A program made the translations under genes and the position numbers. A model generated the notes under the pieces. That model did not search any database. It saw only the letters and a list, made by a program, of their open reading frames with translations, and had not been told where the DNA came from. From assembly GCA_009746045.1 (NCBI GenBank), contig RPFO01001313.1:186001-250000 (forward strand): a stretch of DNA of 64,000 nt, given 5' to 3'. Positions 1-11,889 of this stretch are shown one piece after another (position 1 is the first letter of the stretch; every line of letters starts with the position of its first letter). This DNA comes from Mesostigma viride (lineage: Eukaryota > Streptophyta > Mesostigmatophyceae > Mesostigmatales > Mesostigmataceae).

Positions 1-61
1 CCTCGTGTTCATGGCTAAATGATGTGTCCTGTTCGATAATGTGGCCATTTCGGTAGTGCAG

Positions 62-3000
62 GCGGTTCTGACTGCGTTTGGCAAGTTTGTGCCCAAAGTT
101 GTCGTCCAGCGCATCATGGAGGGCGAGGAGCAGGCGATGCAGCTCTACGTGTTCCCTGTGGTGGTCACCATCATGTTCACCGGTGGGTGGCTGCCACGTA
201 GACTATTCATCACGGTCCTAGTGGCCCCTATCATATCACTGTCCTGTTGGCTTCATCACGCGGTCCTATTGGCTTCATCACGGTCCTATTGGCTTGTTCC
301 TGATGCACACGGCATAATATCTTGATGAATAATCTGCGATAGAAACTGGTTGACTGCCCGCAGCCATTTGTTTTGCTCATCCTAAATATCAAGACGGAAA
401 GGTCGGCTGTTGTGTGGAACTTCACTTTAATAACCACAAGTTTAGATCAGGATGTTTCATCCCTATGTTAGGTGTTTGGAGTCCCTGCATCTTCAGCTTT
501 TTCTATATATTTGCCCCGTGCCCATAGTACAGCGATGGGAATGTCCAAACACAAGAAAATATCTATAAATTTGGACGCGCAAAGTCATTAGTTCAGTTGC
601 TTTATGCCTGTGAGTGTGCATCTCGCATTGTCGCGTTCGATACAGAGGGACATTCATACGGCGCCCGTGCCAGCGCCCAACTTGGTTACCACCGCATTGG
701 TTGCTACCTCTCCATGTCGTCAACCACGGTCCATGTATCTTCAAGCTGCCAGATCACTTGCAAGTGCATGACGGTGGCCAATGCAGAAGGGAAGGGAACG
801 GATGTTGACGCTGTCTTGCGTTGCCCTGATCGGCCCCCAACTCATCTCCCCCCGCCGCCTCATCCCCCCCTTCATCCCGGATTTATTCTCCCCCCCCGCC
901 CCCGCATCACTCCCACACAATTTATAAACGCCTGATCACACGTCCCTAAATGTGCAGACATCGCCAACTTTACAACCATCTCCGAAAAGGTCCCCCTGCA
1001 CAAGCTCATGCGCGTGATGGAGGAGTATTTGTCGGAGATGTCCGCGGCCATCGAGGCATCCGGTATGTGCGCAGCATGGCATGCCATGACGTACTCCCCG
1101 TTAAGCTGACCCCGTTTGATGGGGGATAAACCTCACGAAAGTTACATCTTAAGTCAACACTGGTTGCTGCAACATGCTGGTGTTTGACCGTTTGAAAGGT
1201 TCAACTGGGCTTTGAAAGTTTGCTCGTCCAAAGAAACCCGGTGGTCAGCCCTGGTACGGTCCTCCTTCAGCTTTGTGATACAGGCTTCTGGCAAGGCTCA
1301 TAAACACCTGTGGCTAGCCTAGTTAAAGACCTGAGCTCCACCCTGCTGGCTAGCCTGTTCATGGTGGCACTAGTAGTACCTTCTACAGCCGCCTTGCCCA
1401 GCTTTACACACTAGGTTGTCAATGCCTTTTAATATATGGCATCATAACATGCTTTCATCGTCGCCACTTCGACTTTGATCATTCCCCTTGCCGCTGCCGT
1501 GACCGCCTGCCCATGTGCGGCTTTCCATGTTAACAACTTGGCTATAGGATCCCCTAAGTGTTCTTAATTAATAGGATCCCATCTACTATAATCTACTATC
1601 CCATCTACTAAGGCTATAGGATCCCCTAAGGAAATAGGATCCCATGTACTATAATATACTATCCCATCTGCTATAAGGCTGTTGGATCCCTACTAAAGTG
1701 TTCTCAATTAATAGGATCCCAGCGGCACACCCAGGGTACATCTGCATCCCTCGCTTTGTAAGACCGGAAGTAGCGAACACTCCTGCCTGTTGCGCTGCCT
1801 GTTTGTAATAACGGAAGCTCACACTCCTGCCTGGTGCGCCTGCCTGTTGGCTATTCGGCACACGCATGTACTTGTCGGCTTTCTTATGCATCACCAACTT
1901 AGCTCCCCAACTTCACCTCTTAATTAATTAATTAATTAATAGTCACGTGACTGCGTCTACTTCACCTCTTACTCCATATTATACCCGATGGCTCATTCCA
2001 TCGTTGACTGCCGATATGACTGGATGCATGCATGTGGCATGGGATGCGTTGGTTCGACACAAAATGTCGCAGGCGGCGTCATCGGGGACTTTATTGGTGA
2101 CGGCATCATGGCGTTCTGGTACGCATCAAGTTTTGTTTTAGGCCTAGCTCATGCAAGGCCTTCGGCTTATCACCTTATGGTCATCCTGTTACTAATGCCC
2201 TTATTAGTGCATGTGGCATGCATTGGTATGCCGTGACTCATTGCCTGTATGAAACATAGCCTCTTTCTTCCCCGGCCATGAGGCTTTCCTCCTATTCTGC
2301 ATGGCATGTCGCCCAACCATGCAGAGCAGCCTTTAGCGTGGGCACTGCATTCATTCTTCTTTCGATCACCAATCATGTAGGTCCTTCTTTTACCAACAAA
2401 CCTGTAGGGAGGGTAGTTCCTGGAAGGGGTAGTTGTTCCTGGAAGGGGTAGTTGTTTCTGGAAGGGGGGGTTGTTCCTGGAAGGGGGGTTGTTCCTGGAA
2501 GGGGGGTTGTTCCTGGAAGGGGTAGTTGTTCCTGGAAGGGGGGGTTGTTCCTGGAAGGGGTAGTTGTTCCTGGAAGGGGTAGTTGTTCCTGGAAGGGGGG
2601 GTTGTTCCTGGAAGGGGTAGTTGTTCCTGGAAGGGGTAGTCGTTCCTGGAAGGGGGGTTGTTCCTGGAAGGGGGGTTGTTCCTGGAAGGGGGGGTTGTTC
2701 CTGGAAGGGGTAGTTGTTCCTGGAAGGGGGGTTGTTCCTGGAAGGGGGGTTGTTCCTGGAAGGGGGGGTTGTTCCTGGAAGGGGTAGTTGTTCCTGGAAG
2801 GGGTAGTTGTTCCTGGAAGGGGGGTTGTTCCTGGAAGGGGGGGTTGTTCCTGGAAGGGGTAGTTGTTCCTGGAAGGGGGGTTGTTCCTGGAAGGGGGGTT
2901 GTTCCTGGAAGGGGGGTTGTTCCTGGAAGGGGTAGTTGTTCCTGGAAGGGGTAGTTGTTCCTGGAAGGGGGGGTTGTTCCTGGAAGGGGGGGTTGTTCCT

Positions 3001-6000
3001 GGAAGGGGGGGTTGTTCCTGGAAGGGGTAGTTGTTCCTGGAAGGGGGGGTTGTTCCTGGAAGGGGGGGTTGTTCCTGGAAGGGGTAGTTGTTCCTGGAAG
3101 GGGTAGTTGTTCCTGGAAGGGGTAGCTGTTCCTCAGTGATAGGGGAAGTGTTCCTGGAAAACCATGACATTGTTCCTCAAGCGGATCTGTAGATCAGACG
3201 TGGGCGGTTGAATTCTTCCTTATCGTCAGAAGCTAGGACGAACAGTTCAAGTAAAAAGGTTCTCGCCAGGCATGGGCACTTGGTTTGGATCATGGCGGAA
3301 ATGGCTCCTGGTTATATTTGGGAGGGATTAGAAATATCTTGGCGACATCCTGCTAGTAGTCTGGCAATGTCCTTGTGTGGCTGAGATCCACTTGCCCCTG
3401 CCCTTCACAATAGCTAGCAGTGGTTGCTGCATCTTGCTCAATTTCGCCCACATCTTACTACAACGCTCGCATCGATGGTTTAAACAAGCATCCATGAGTT
3501 TTGAGGGTTTTGCACTGACTGAGGTACGCTCGAAAAACAAAGAAGAGTTGTGTTCATAATCACGGGTCTTTGGGATCCGGGGATCGATCGTCCAACTGTG
3601 CCAAACAAACGATGAAACGATACTGCAAAAAATCATATTTAAAAATTGTAGTTAAACAAGGCGTCCGTCGCCCAAGTGTTTTGACTGGATGGGGCAACAA
3701 AATATCAAGCCGATCCAACGTGTAAAAACGAAATGTGTTTAAATCCCAGACTGACTTTGATGGCTGTACGTCTACCAAAAAAACAAAATCAAACTAATTA
3801 CATAAGTCAAACCCTGGTGGGTTTCTGGTTAGCAGTTTGTAGTAAGTTGTTAACAGTTTTCGGGCCAGACTTTGTTGGCCCCCCGCTCAAGTTTATAAAA
3901 GTGAGCGATTGCTGTACCCTGTACCGCACGTTATCTAATACATCATATGTTATCTAATACATCGATCATATGTCATCTAATACATCATATGTTATCTAAT
4001 GCATCGATCATATGTCATCTAATACATCATATGCTATATCTAATGCATCGATCATATGTTATCTAGTACATCATATGTTATCTAATGCATCGATCATATG
4101 TTATCTAATGCATCGATCATATGTTATCTAATACATCATACGTAATATTCTCTCTTTTACCCTTCATAGACCCCATACATAGCTGAACCTTAGCTCACCT
4201 CTTAGCTCCACTCTCGTACCTCTCGTTCCTTGGCATTGCAACCCACGGTGCAGTTGTGTTGCTGGACTATGATATCCGCCCACAAGGCTGCCATCTGTTA
4301 CCATGGCTTAAGCCTCATTGATTGCAGCCCACTAGTTGTTCCTACAATAATTGCTTCTGGTGTTGATGGCCACATATACGCCACCTGTCCCCTATTATAA
4401 GTCATGACACATACAGATCGAATTCCCTGCGGAGGCCCATGACTGCAGCTACTCAATCGTTGTTTCATTGCTTCATTCATGCCACTAAGCAGCCAACGTA
4501 TACAACAGGCCGCTACAATGCATCAGTACCACTGCCTTCATTGGCACAGCTGCTGCATGGTGTTGCCTGGCTGATGCTCGAATTCTGTTGACCATGCATA
4601 CACGCATTCAAACTCACAAACTAGGTGTTCTTTCGATTTGCATCGGTCGCAGGAACTCCCCCATGCCGGTGGCGGAGCACGAGCGCAAGGTGCGCCTCAG
4701 GCAGGGTTGTTTGCATTCTTCATTTGTATTCCATTCTTTAATAGTTGTATTGCATCCAATTTCATCCACCCACCTTGAACCAGCCACCTAGACACTGTTT
4801 CAGTTGTGGTTGGATCTTCTTCAGTTAAACGGCAACAGCCCGTCATTTGACTTTGCAGGCAATGTGGGCTGTTTGCCTGGAAAGAATCGTTCATTCAAAT
4901 AATAACATTATTTGAAACACACTTGCCGGTATAATGGGACATTGTCTCACAGACAACCATGGCCTGCGCCGAGTTTTCAAAGCCATGCAGCCTCCCCAAC
5001 GAGGCACTTAAATTAAGAGCATGTATGCCGATGTGAAGCCTTCTTAAACGGGAGGAATATGCGAAAGCTGGCCTTGAGACCATCATGGGCTTTGCTGTGT
5101 TATACTTTTGTGGGCCCAGATCGATCCCTGCATGGCTCGAAAGGCTCGCTTACTATTACTAGTCTAAGGCAAGCTATCGGTCGCTTGCTGGCTTGATCCT
5201 TACGCAAAAAGTGCTTCAGACTTGTGGTCACCATGGGTGCGCTTGCAGTTTTTACCTGTATCTCATGAACCGGCCTTTTGTCCTTTCTCAAATAATATCC
5301 CTCGCAGGCAGTGGAGGCAATGGAGAAACAAAGGGAGCGCCTCATCACCCTGAACGAGCAGTGGTCGGCCGACGGTTTCCCCTCTGTGTGGCCCCGCTAC
5401 GGCATCCACGTTGGCAAGGTCTACTCGGGCAACATCGGGTCGCAGGAGAAGATGAAGTTTGGCATCGTGGGCGACCCCGTCAACCTGGCGGCGCGTCTCG
5501 AGTCGCTCTGCAAGCACTTTGGTAAGTACTTGCATAACCTTGTCGCTGCTCAAGCACTTTAATTTGTCTACTTCGATGTATGCTAACGCCGTTGCTCTGC
5601 AAGCACTTTGAGTGAGTACCAGCATCACCTTGTCATTAGAGCTGCAGTTTGGTATGTTCGATCATTTTAACTTTGCTTGCTCATATGGGCTCTGTAGCTT
5701 GTTATAGCATCGGCGTTAAGGCAAGCATCAGAAGCGTGCTCCGTGTGAGCCACAGACCTGCAGTACATGTTGGTGTAACATAGCATGAAAATTTGTTATA
5801 CTCATGTTCTTTGCAATCATGAACTGAAGCGTTTGGAATTTCTCAAAGCATGCGAGAGAATTCCTCAAAGCAAGAACCTCAAATCCACCAGCCGTGCATC
5901 TTTTGCAGATCAACTGAACTTGGTGACATTGTGGCTAGCTCGTAGTATACAAGGCGCTATAGCCAGGCCGGCCCCTGGACCTGATTTTTTTTTTCCTGCT

Positions 6001-8544
6001 CGGACCCCCCGCCCACATCCCGATTTCCCCCCCTTCCACCGAGCCACCCGTGCACCCACCTACCCTCTGCCTGGCCCCTGCATGTGTTCACCCATGCACC
6101 AAACCAGCGATAGCTACCTGTTCACCAGCCAATTCATGCTCATGTGTTCATGCTCATGTTCATGCTCATGCTCATGCTCATGCTCATGCTCATGCTCATG
6201 CTATGCCATATTTGCTCTTACATATAGTTCACGCTCATGCTCATGCTATGCCATATTCGCTCTTACATCTGCCTGGGATCTGCCTGGGATCGCCCGGCTG
6301 GCAGCATAATAATGTGGTGCCTATGCGTTTAATAGTTCCATGCCATGCCACTCGCAGATAACATATGCAGAGGCTTGCCTAAGTTGCCCTCACATCCATC
6401 ACATGCATGGGTTACCCATGCAGCACATCGCTGGTGCCTATACATGTGAAACTGCGCATGATCGAACTGCATGCATGGTTCCTCTACCTCTAAACCGCTC
6501 TCCTCCGGGTGGGTTGCGCCTTGGTTCGGTCGCACATCATGTTTGGTCGGTCTACGATGATGGTTCGGTCGCTCCCCCACTGACCACTCCGTAATTTATC
6601 TCATCTCCATAATTGATCATTCTCAATAAATATGTACTAGTATGAAACATGCCGTTTGTACACACCTTATCACATGCAGAGCCGGTGTGCCTAATGCCCA
6701 ATAATTCACCTGTTGAGCGACCGATTGTTGGTCTAATAATACTGCAATGCGGGTATTTATGGACCGCATGTGAAGTATGGTCCACCATGGTTGAGCAACT
6801 ACTACTAGGTGATATTTCACACAGAAACCGATTTGTGGTCGTCTCTCTTGACTACTGCCCTTGCTGTGGAGTGTTGGGTACATCCGCACACATGCCTATG
6901 CAGAGGCCAAGAGCCTGGTCAGTAAACGAATAGATGCACAAACCATGTCGCCTGTGGGAGCCTGTCTTCTTTCTTTAATTAATTACCAGCAAGTACCCTC
7001 GGTACTTGCTCATCGGTGCACTCAATAATGCAGACGCCTGGTTATTATATAAACAGAGCCTGGTTGCATACAGGGCCTGGTTACATATAGAAAAGTGTGG
7101 ATAGTAAAGTGTATATAGTAATTAGAGTGGATAGTAAAGTGTATAGTAAAGAGAGGATACTAGTAAAGTGTATAGTAAAGAGAGGATAGTAAGGACTGTG
7201 TATAGATAGTAAAGAGAGGATAGTGAGCAGATGCATGCATGTACGAACCATGTACCATTTGCTCATCGGTGTACACATGCGTGCAGAGGCCAAGAACCTG
7301 GTGAGCAAGGAGATCTACGAGCCGGTAGCCCCCATGTTCCTGGGCCTGCCCCACGGCAAGGTGGCGGTCAAGGGGAAGCTGACGCCCGTCACCGTGTACG
7401 AGATCCTGTGCCGGTGAGTGGCTACACCCACACAGCAGAAGTGGGAAGATTTCTTTTAATGACTTCAGTGTGCATGGTGTTGCCTGCCAGTGTTTATGCA
7501 TGGGGCCCTGTGCCGGGGAGTTGTAGCTATCACATAGAAGCTAGCTAGAAATTCGAGGATATACATAACTCTTTCAAAGGGTTTTGTGGTGGTGCCTGTC
7601 ACTGTGCACTGTATCTTATGCCGGTGAGTGCAATGACTTGACAGTAACCAATCGGATTGAAGTGGGCATGCAAGCACTGGCATGAGCTAGTGCAGTCGCC
7701 CAGGCTGCCTAGTCATGGCCGGTTTGCCTGCTCGGCAGCAGGGGTCTGAGCCATGGGCAGGCTGCATACTGTATGCAGTCGCACATCCCTCACCCACCCA
7801 CCGCTGCGCACAGCATGCGTTGCATGTGTTTGTAGCTATCAGGGCATGAATTTGTGATCGCAGTGCCGGACTGTCAGAAGGGAAAATGTCCAGGCTGGTA
7901 TCGATAACAGTTGCATGTGGCAGGATCGATGCAGTGCAGCCTGACTGGACCCTCCATGCAGAGTCTGGCTATACCCTCCAGAGTGCTGGGTCTGACCCTG
8001 CATGCAGCCAGTGCAGACCGTAATTGGCGCAAATGACAACATTTCTGGCCCTGCGGCGAGAAACGTTAGAAAACTGGCTCTGTCCGAGTCATTGTTTCAG
8101 GAAGTGTATACAGCTGGTTTGATGAACCCCTGCTATCAATTTATACGTAGACTGCTGCGTGCCCGCGTGTGAACCCCAGCCATAGCTTCATGACATCAGT
8201 ACGCACATTAGTGCATGCATGCTTACGCGTGGGTTATTGTTTTACCTATAGGTTCATTACGCCTGTTTCGCCAAAATTGACGAATCCTTGCACGTGCATG
8301 CAGGCGGGAGGGCGCCTCTGAGGATTGTATCCAGATGTGCGCCCAGATGCAGGCCTGCATGGACCTAATCGACGAACGGGACTTTTGGTCTGCGATGGAC
8401 GCGCTGCAGACCGTGAAGCAACTGCAGCTGCGCGTGTGGGGGGCTGTCAAGAACTGCGCGCTGAAATACGAGGCGGCCATCCAGCGCTGCTGCCTTGACA
8501 GCAATGACGAATGGGACGGGATCGAGAGGATGGACTCGAAATAG
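62..8544 (+). CDS. Class III adenylate/guanylate cyclase, 3' portion (7 exons)
   Basis: Exons 62-182, 958-1062, 2073-2118, 4653-4689, 5308-5521, 7287-7413 and 8304-8544 (TAG stop). All junctions are GT-AG, phases agree at every join, and together they give 296 residues. The product is the catalytic domain of a class III cyclase, which makes cyclic nucleotide from ATP or GTP. It reads from FGKFVPKVVV, the usual linker before the domain, through MFT|DIANFTTIS (first metal-binding Asp, codon split by an intron) and IGDGIMAFW (second metal Asp) to GDPVNLAARLE, which supplies the transition-state Asn and Arg. About 80 residues follow the domain: a Cys-containing, probably helical tail (DCIQMCAQMQAC near its start). 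The 5' part, with any sensor and membrane segments, lies outside the window. It is a paralogue of the gene at 45104-64000. Closest in type to bacterial-style class IIIb enzymes. ATP as substrate is likely but not proven. Confidence 0.93.
1540..1725. repeat. Short degenerate repeats around TAGGATCCC, intronic
   Basis: The third visible intron side of gene 1 carries repeated TAGGATCCC cores alternating with ATCTACTATA-like strings and CCTAAGTGTTCT. It looks like a decayed local tandem duplication. No coding potential seen. Confidence 0.6.
1918..1962 (-). mobile_element. Retroelement 3' end fragment with TTAA tail
   Basis: A (TTAA)n run followed by TAGTCACGTGACTGCGTC. The same junction occurs at 38481-38520, where it ends a minus-strand ORF2 copy and forms a CACGTGAC-TGC-GTCACGTG stem-loop. 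Only the last few tens of bases are present here, inside an intron. Confidence 0.4.
2401..3130. repeat. Minisatellite of GTTCCTGGAAGGGG units, intronic
   Basis: Nearly 40 head-to-tail copies of an 18-21 bp unit. Copies differ mainly in the join after AAGGGG: TAGTT, GGTT or GGGTT. The array lacks stops in some frames and so gives long Pro/Arg/Asn-rich false reading frames. It lies in the intron between exons 2073-2118 and 4653-4689. Confidence 0.95.
3930..4143. repeat. AT-rich tandem repeat (ATCTAATACATCATATG)
   Basis: Alternating TATCTAATACATCATATG and TATCTAATGCATCGATCATATG units, about ten copies, in the same intron as the 2.4-3.1 kb minisatellite. Confidence 0.9.
5591..5634 (+). repeat. 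Decayed copy of an exon end plus its splice donor
   Basis: GCTCTGCAAGCACTTTG followed by GTGAGTACC and a CACCTTGTC string repeats the last bases of exon 5308-5521 and the first roughly 25 bases of its intron, 87 bp downstream. A weaker third copy of the exon end lies at 5542-5560. The copies sit in the intron and do not extend the frame. Confidence 0.8.
6130..6260. repeat. TCATGC hexamer repeat
   Basis: A run of TCATGC/TCATGT hexamers at 6136-6201 and a second short block around 6230-6250, separated by a duplicated TATGCCATATT-GCTCTTACAT segment. Confidence 0.85.
6889..6931 (+). repeat. Decayed upstream copy of an exon start
   Basis: ACACATGCCTATGCAGAGGCCAAGAGCCTGGT resembles the acceptor and first codons of exon 7287-7413, 380 bp ahead of it. 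It ends in a TAG soon after (CGAATAG). A further fragment (CTCATCGGTGCAC) lies near 7011. Confidence 0.8.
7085..7216. repeat. TATAGTAAAGAGAGGATAG tandem repeat
   Basis: Imperfect repeats of GTATAGTAAAGAGAGGATAG just upstream of exon 7287-7413. Confidence 0.85.
7591..7632 (+). repeat. Decayed downstream copy of an exon end and donor
   Basis: GCCTGTCACTGTGCACT then CTTATGCCGGTGAGTG mirrors the end of exon 7287-7413 (coding ...TPVTVYEILCR) together with its GTGAGTG donor, about 209 bp downstream of the original. Confidence 0.78.
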
Positions 8545-9490
8545 CCATGAAGGTTTGATGTAACATATTTGACGTGAGGAGACATGCAAATGAACCTTCA
8601 GGGCGCATGGCTCGCATGGTGTGCATGCCAACGCCCACTACCACCTCAGTATATAATAGTTTTCCACATGCACACGAACAAGTGTCATGTGCACATTTTT
8701 GGGAGCATGCATATGGCATGGTAGGCACTACACAATTTTTTTACTATATTGTAAATTTTTATGGATTTTCATTGTGAGCATCGATTAATTAATTAGTCAA
8801 GCTGGTTATTGTATAGCACCATGCTGAGCCGGGCCCAGCATACTCGAACACAAGGTGTTGCCCCCACACCTCCTACCTGGCCTCCAAGGCTGACACAGTC
8901 GCCAGCCTAGGTGCCGAGTTTCTTTCCGCCATGGCCCCCCTCCAAGTTCTGCACGCTGCTGCAGCTAGCTCTACTGCCGCCCCTGTGTACATGTGGCCGC
9001 TACGGTTTCCCGGCGGACGCAGCTAGGGCGGCACCGCATGTCGTTCCCCCCACTACGGGGGCAGTTTCCAGCGGCTGCTTATTAGGCCTTTCACCCCCGG
9101 ACCGTCGTTCACAAGCCCAGGATCCATCGCCAGCCCCACCCCTGACTCCTGAGGCTGGGAGTTTCCCGGAGTTGAAGCCATTGTGGCGATAGGCCCTCTA
9201 CCCTACCGAGGAGTTGGTTTGGACGGAAACTGCTTCTAGCCAAACACCCGACCAGGGCTTGACATTTGGTAGGAAAAATTAAGGCATAGATATTCCCGCC
9301 TTGCAGAATTACTGAACTCCTCATTGATTAATTAATTAAGAACATAACTCCGTCCAGGAGGAAGGGGCGCTTTGCTGAGTAGAGTAGTTAGGGTTATCTA
9401 GATTAGCTTAGAGTTAGCTTAGTAACTTCGGTTTCGCGGCTTCGCCCACCTCCATCCATCCAGCCAGGGAATATGTGCTACATGATCTCC
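8545..9490. other. Intergenic, no gene recognised; possible retroelement debris
   Basis: Downstream of the first cyclase. 8830-9040 has a short open stretch with an Ala-rich GAEFLSAMAPLQVL-like reading that may be old retroelement ORF1 sequence. 9325-9365 has a TTAA tail followed by ACATAACTCCGT, matching the 3' ends of the ORF1-only elements described below. Nothing else is supported. Confidence 0.5.
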
Positions 9491-9496
9491 CAACGG

Positions 9497-10540
9497 AGTC
9501 ATATTATAATTGAATTTAACTCCGTTGGGATTATACGTAGCGCATGGCCCTGAGAAGGGGGCCTATGGTTTTTAATACATTCTGGGCTACAACCTCAGTG
9601 CAGGTGGGGAGGTATACAGCCACCTGTTCTGGGTGCACAAGGCGCACGTGCACCTCCATGTATTCCAGCTATAACTAAGGTGCGGACACGGCCATGGGGT
9701 GGAAGCTAGACGGATTGTGGCTAGGCAATAGTAGCTAGGGCATGACATTTGTAAAGCTATAAATGCGATATGTGGTACGTGTGCAGGGTCCCATCATAGG
9801 CATACATGCATGCACATGGGCGTAGTAAGCCACGTCGGCTAATTAATGAAGCCTTACTAAGATTCTACACTACTGTTATTATAGATTCCCCTAGGCTGGG
9901 GCGCTATCCCCCTACTAGTAGGCTAGGTGCTGGGGTCCCTGGGGCAGGGGTCGCCTACCAGGGCTTGTGCATGGTCGATCATGAACGTAGATGACCGCCC
10001 CCTTCCAGTTTACCGGCGTCTTCCCCGCCGTCTGCCGGAGCTGCATGGAGGTAGGTCGGCCATAGCTCCCGTCGCCGTTGTTGATGGGCCAGGGTCAAGT
10101 CGTCGTCCAGCTCGTGTAGGAGGTCCCCCAAAGCCGCTTGCGACGCTTGAGGAACTCCAGCTAGCTTATTCGCCATGCATGGTGTCAAAGGTGAGGATCG
10201 AGAAGCGTTGGCGGCCAGCCTTACCCCGCGAGCGGGAAAGGCGGATCACCGGGGCCCCCGGCTTGACCTTACCGTTGAGAGACATGGGGGCACTATATAT
10301 AGGATGGTGTTCTCAAACGCCTTGGCAAGGGACTCGCTCGCCCGGTCCTCACCTTCTTGAAGTAGGTCGAAACTCGAAAGTGCTTGACGATGACGTTGCG
10401 GCTGCGCTTGTCGCTAGCTCGATCGGCCTCCTCGCGGAGGTCGAGCGTCTGCTGCTTGAGCAGTGCAGTGATGGCGGTCAGGTGGTGGTGGTGGTGTGGT
10501 TCGATTCAGCAGCATGGCGGCCCCGCGGGGAACTCCTTAA
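9497..10540 (-). mobile_element. ORF1-only non-LTR retroelement, 3' half, decayed
   Basis: Minus-strand relative of the element at 29792-31759. 10010-10530 matches the C-terminal half of its ORF1 with frameshifts, followed leftward by the same kind of 3' UTR. It ends with an ACTCCGTTGGGA hairpin and an AATT-rich tail near 9500. It is interrupted at 10541-10839 by another insertion and may continue to about 11300. Confidence 0.75.
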
Positions 10541-10839
10541 TTAATTAATTAATTAATTAAACTCGTGCTCCCGTTGGGGAGTCACGGAGCACCGAAGTGC
10601 TTTTAATCCCTGTGTGTGCACTACAGGAGAAAGGGCAGAGACCCCCAGTCTCCTTCATGCCAAAGGCATGCCACAGCTGCAATCGGGCGCGGCTAGCTAA
10701 AAGGACAGGCTAACGATCCGGCAAACTGTGGGTGCAATAAGACCCATGTGAGCATGTCATAGCAAGGAGCGTGGGCAAGTAATCTGAACATAGCCAGGGC
10801 GTAGCATGGCTGTACTAGAACTAGGCTAAGGCTATGGCT
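10541..10839 (-). mobile_element. Short 5'-truncated retroelement with 12-bp target duplication
   Basis: A (TTAA)n tail, then the CTCCCGTTGGGGAG hairpin and about 280 bp of 3' UTR shared almost base for base with 34945-35225. It is flanked by a perfect direct repeat GGAACTCCTTAA (10529-10540 and 10840-10851). This is what target-primed reverse transcription with 5' truncation leaves. Confidence 0.85.
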
Positions 10840-10851
10840 GGAACTCCTTAA

Positions 10852-11345
10852 GTACTACCTATTGTCTCCTTACTACGTATGTCGTATTGTCTTTACCATA
10901 ACGCATAACATACATAGGATAAAAACAAAGGCGACAAAACAGCCAGAATTTCAGCCCCACCAGGCGACCATTCATTCTTCTTTGCTGAAAAACCGGGCAA
11001 TGATGAAGAGGCCGCGCTCGATCCTGATCGAGGAGTCCCACCAAGATTTGCTGGCCAGCCTAAAGCCTTGCATCCTCCCCGAAATTCTCGTCTGGCCACA
11101 CCCCAGGCCAAAAGATCGGCCGGGTCTGCGCTGTCAGTCAGGCTCTTGGCAGTTATGGGCTACCCAGGCTGGGTCCCAGGCACCCCGCGCTATAGCCCGT
11201 GATCTCCTTATAAGGCAGATTCGCCTCGATTGACCTGTGATTCTTTTCGTACCGTAGTAGCTGCTGGCCCTGGCCTCAGGGCCTAGCTGTATGCATGCAT
11301 GGCAAGTCCTTCCCGGCCGGCATTGTCCGACTAAAAAAACGCAGC
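10852..11345. other. No gene recognised
   Basis: Between retroelement pieces. 10920-11220 is open in one frame but resembles nothing I know. It may be the 5' part of the interrupted element at 9497. Confidence 0.4.
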
Positions 11346-11351
11346 TCCACT

Positions 11352-11636
11352 ATATATTATAATAATATAATTACTTACAGCAGAGTGAAATCACTCAAAC
11401 CAAAGCAAACGCCCAGCTATAAACCTATATACAGAGCCATGTCAAATCTCTATACTACGATAAGACCAATGGAAACTCCTAACGGGAGGAACCTAATAGC
11501 CCTGCTGCACCGCAAAATCAGCCCGCGTACGGCGGAGCATGATGTCAGCCATGGCCCGAGTCAGCGCCACCGACAAGCGCTGACGCCAATATGACGTCCA
11601 GGTCCGCGCCGACCATGAGGCCCGCTGGCCCTCCAC
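11352..11636 (-). mobile_element. Tail of endonuclease-bearing retroelement (family A)
   Basis: Nearly identical, in inverse orientation, to the last part of the copy at 15296-16020: end of the coding region (TSYWRQRLSVALTRAM region) plus the 3' UTR with the ACTCTGCTGTAAGTAATTAT end. It is 5'-truncated at 11636. Confidence 0.85.
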
Positions 11637-11889
11637 TATATATACTACAAACTAAGTTACATCCCGTAAACCGGTAAACGGATACTACGGATTTTCATAC
11701 GCGCCGTAAGTTATACACTGAACGTATATTGAATACATATACTTGCCACCCGTAAGTAAGTAAGTAAGTACTTGCGTGTCATGCGCAAAGGCATGCCACG
11801 GAGTACTATGCTAATCTCATTAGAAAAAATAATTACACAAAAGTTAAAACAAATATCGTCTGCATCATTCCCCAACCATTAAGTGCTCA

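Noticed and set aside
2373-3170. 265-codon Pro/Arg/Asn-rich frame on the minus strand
   Set aside because: Minisatellite translation inside a cyclase intron.
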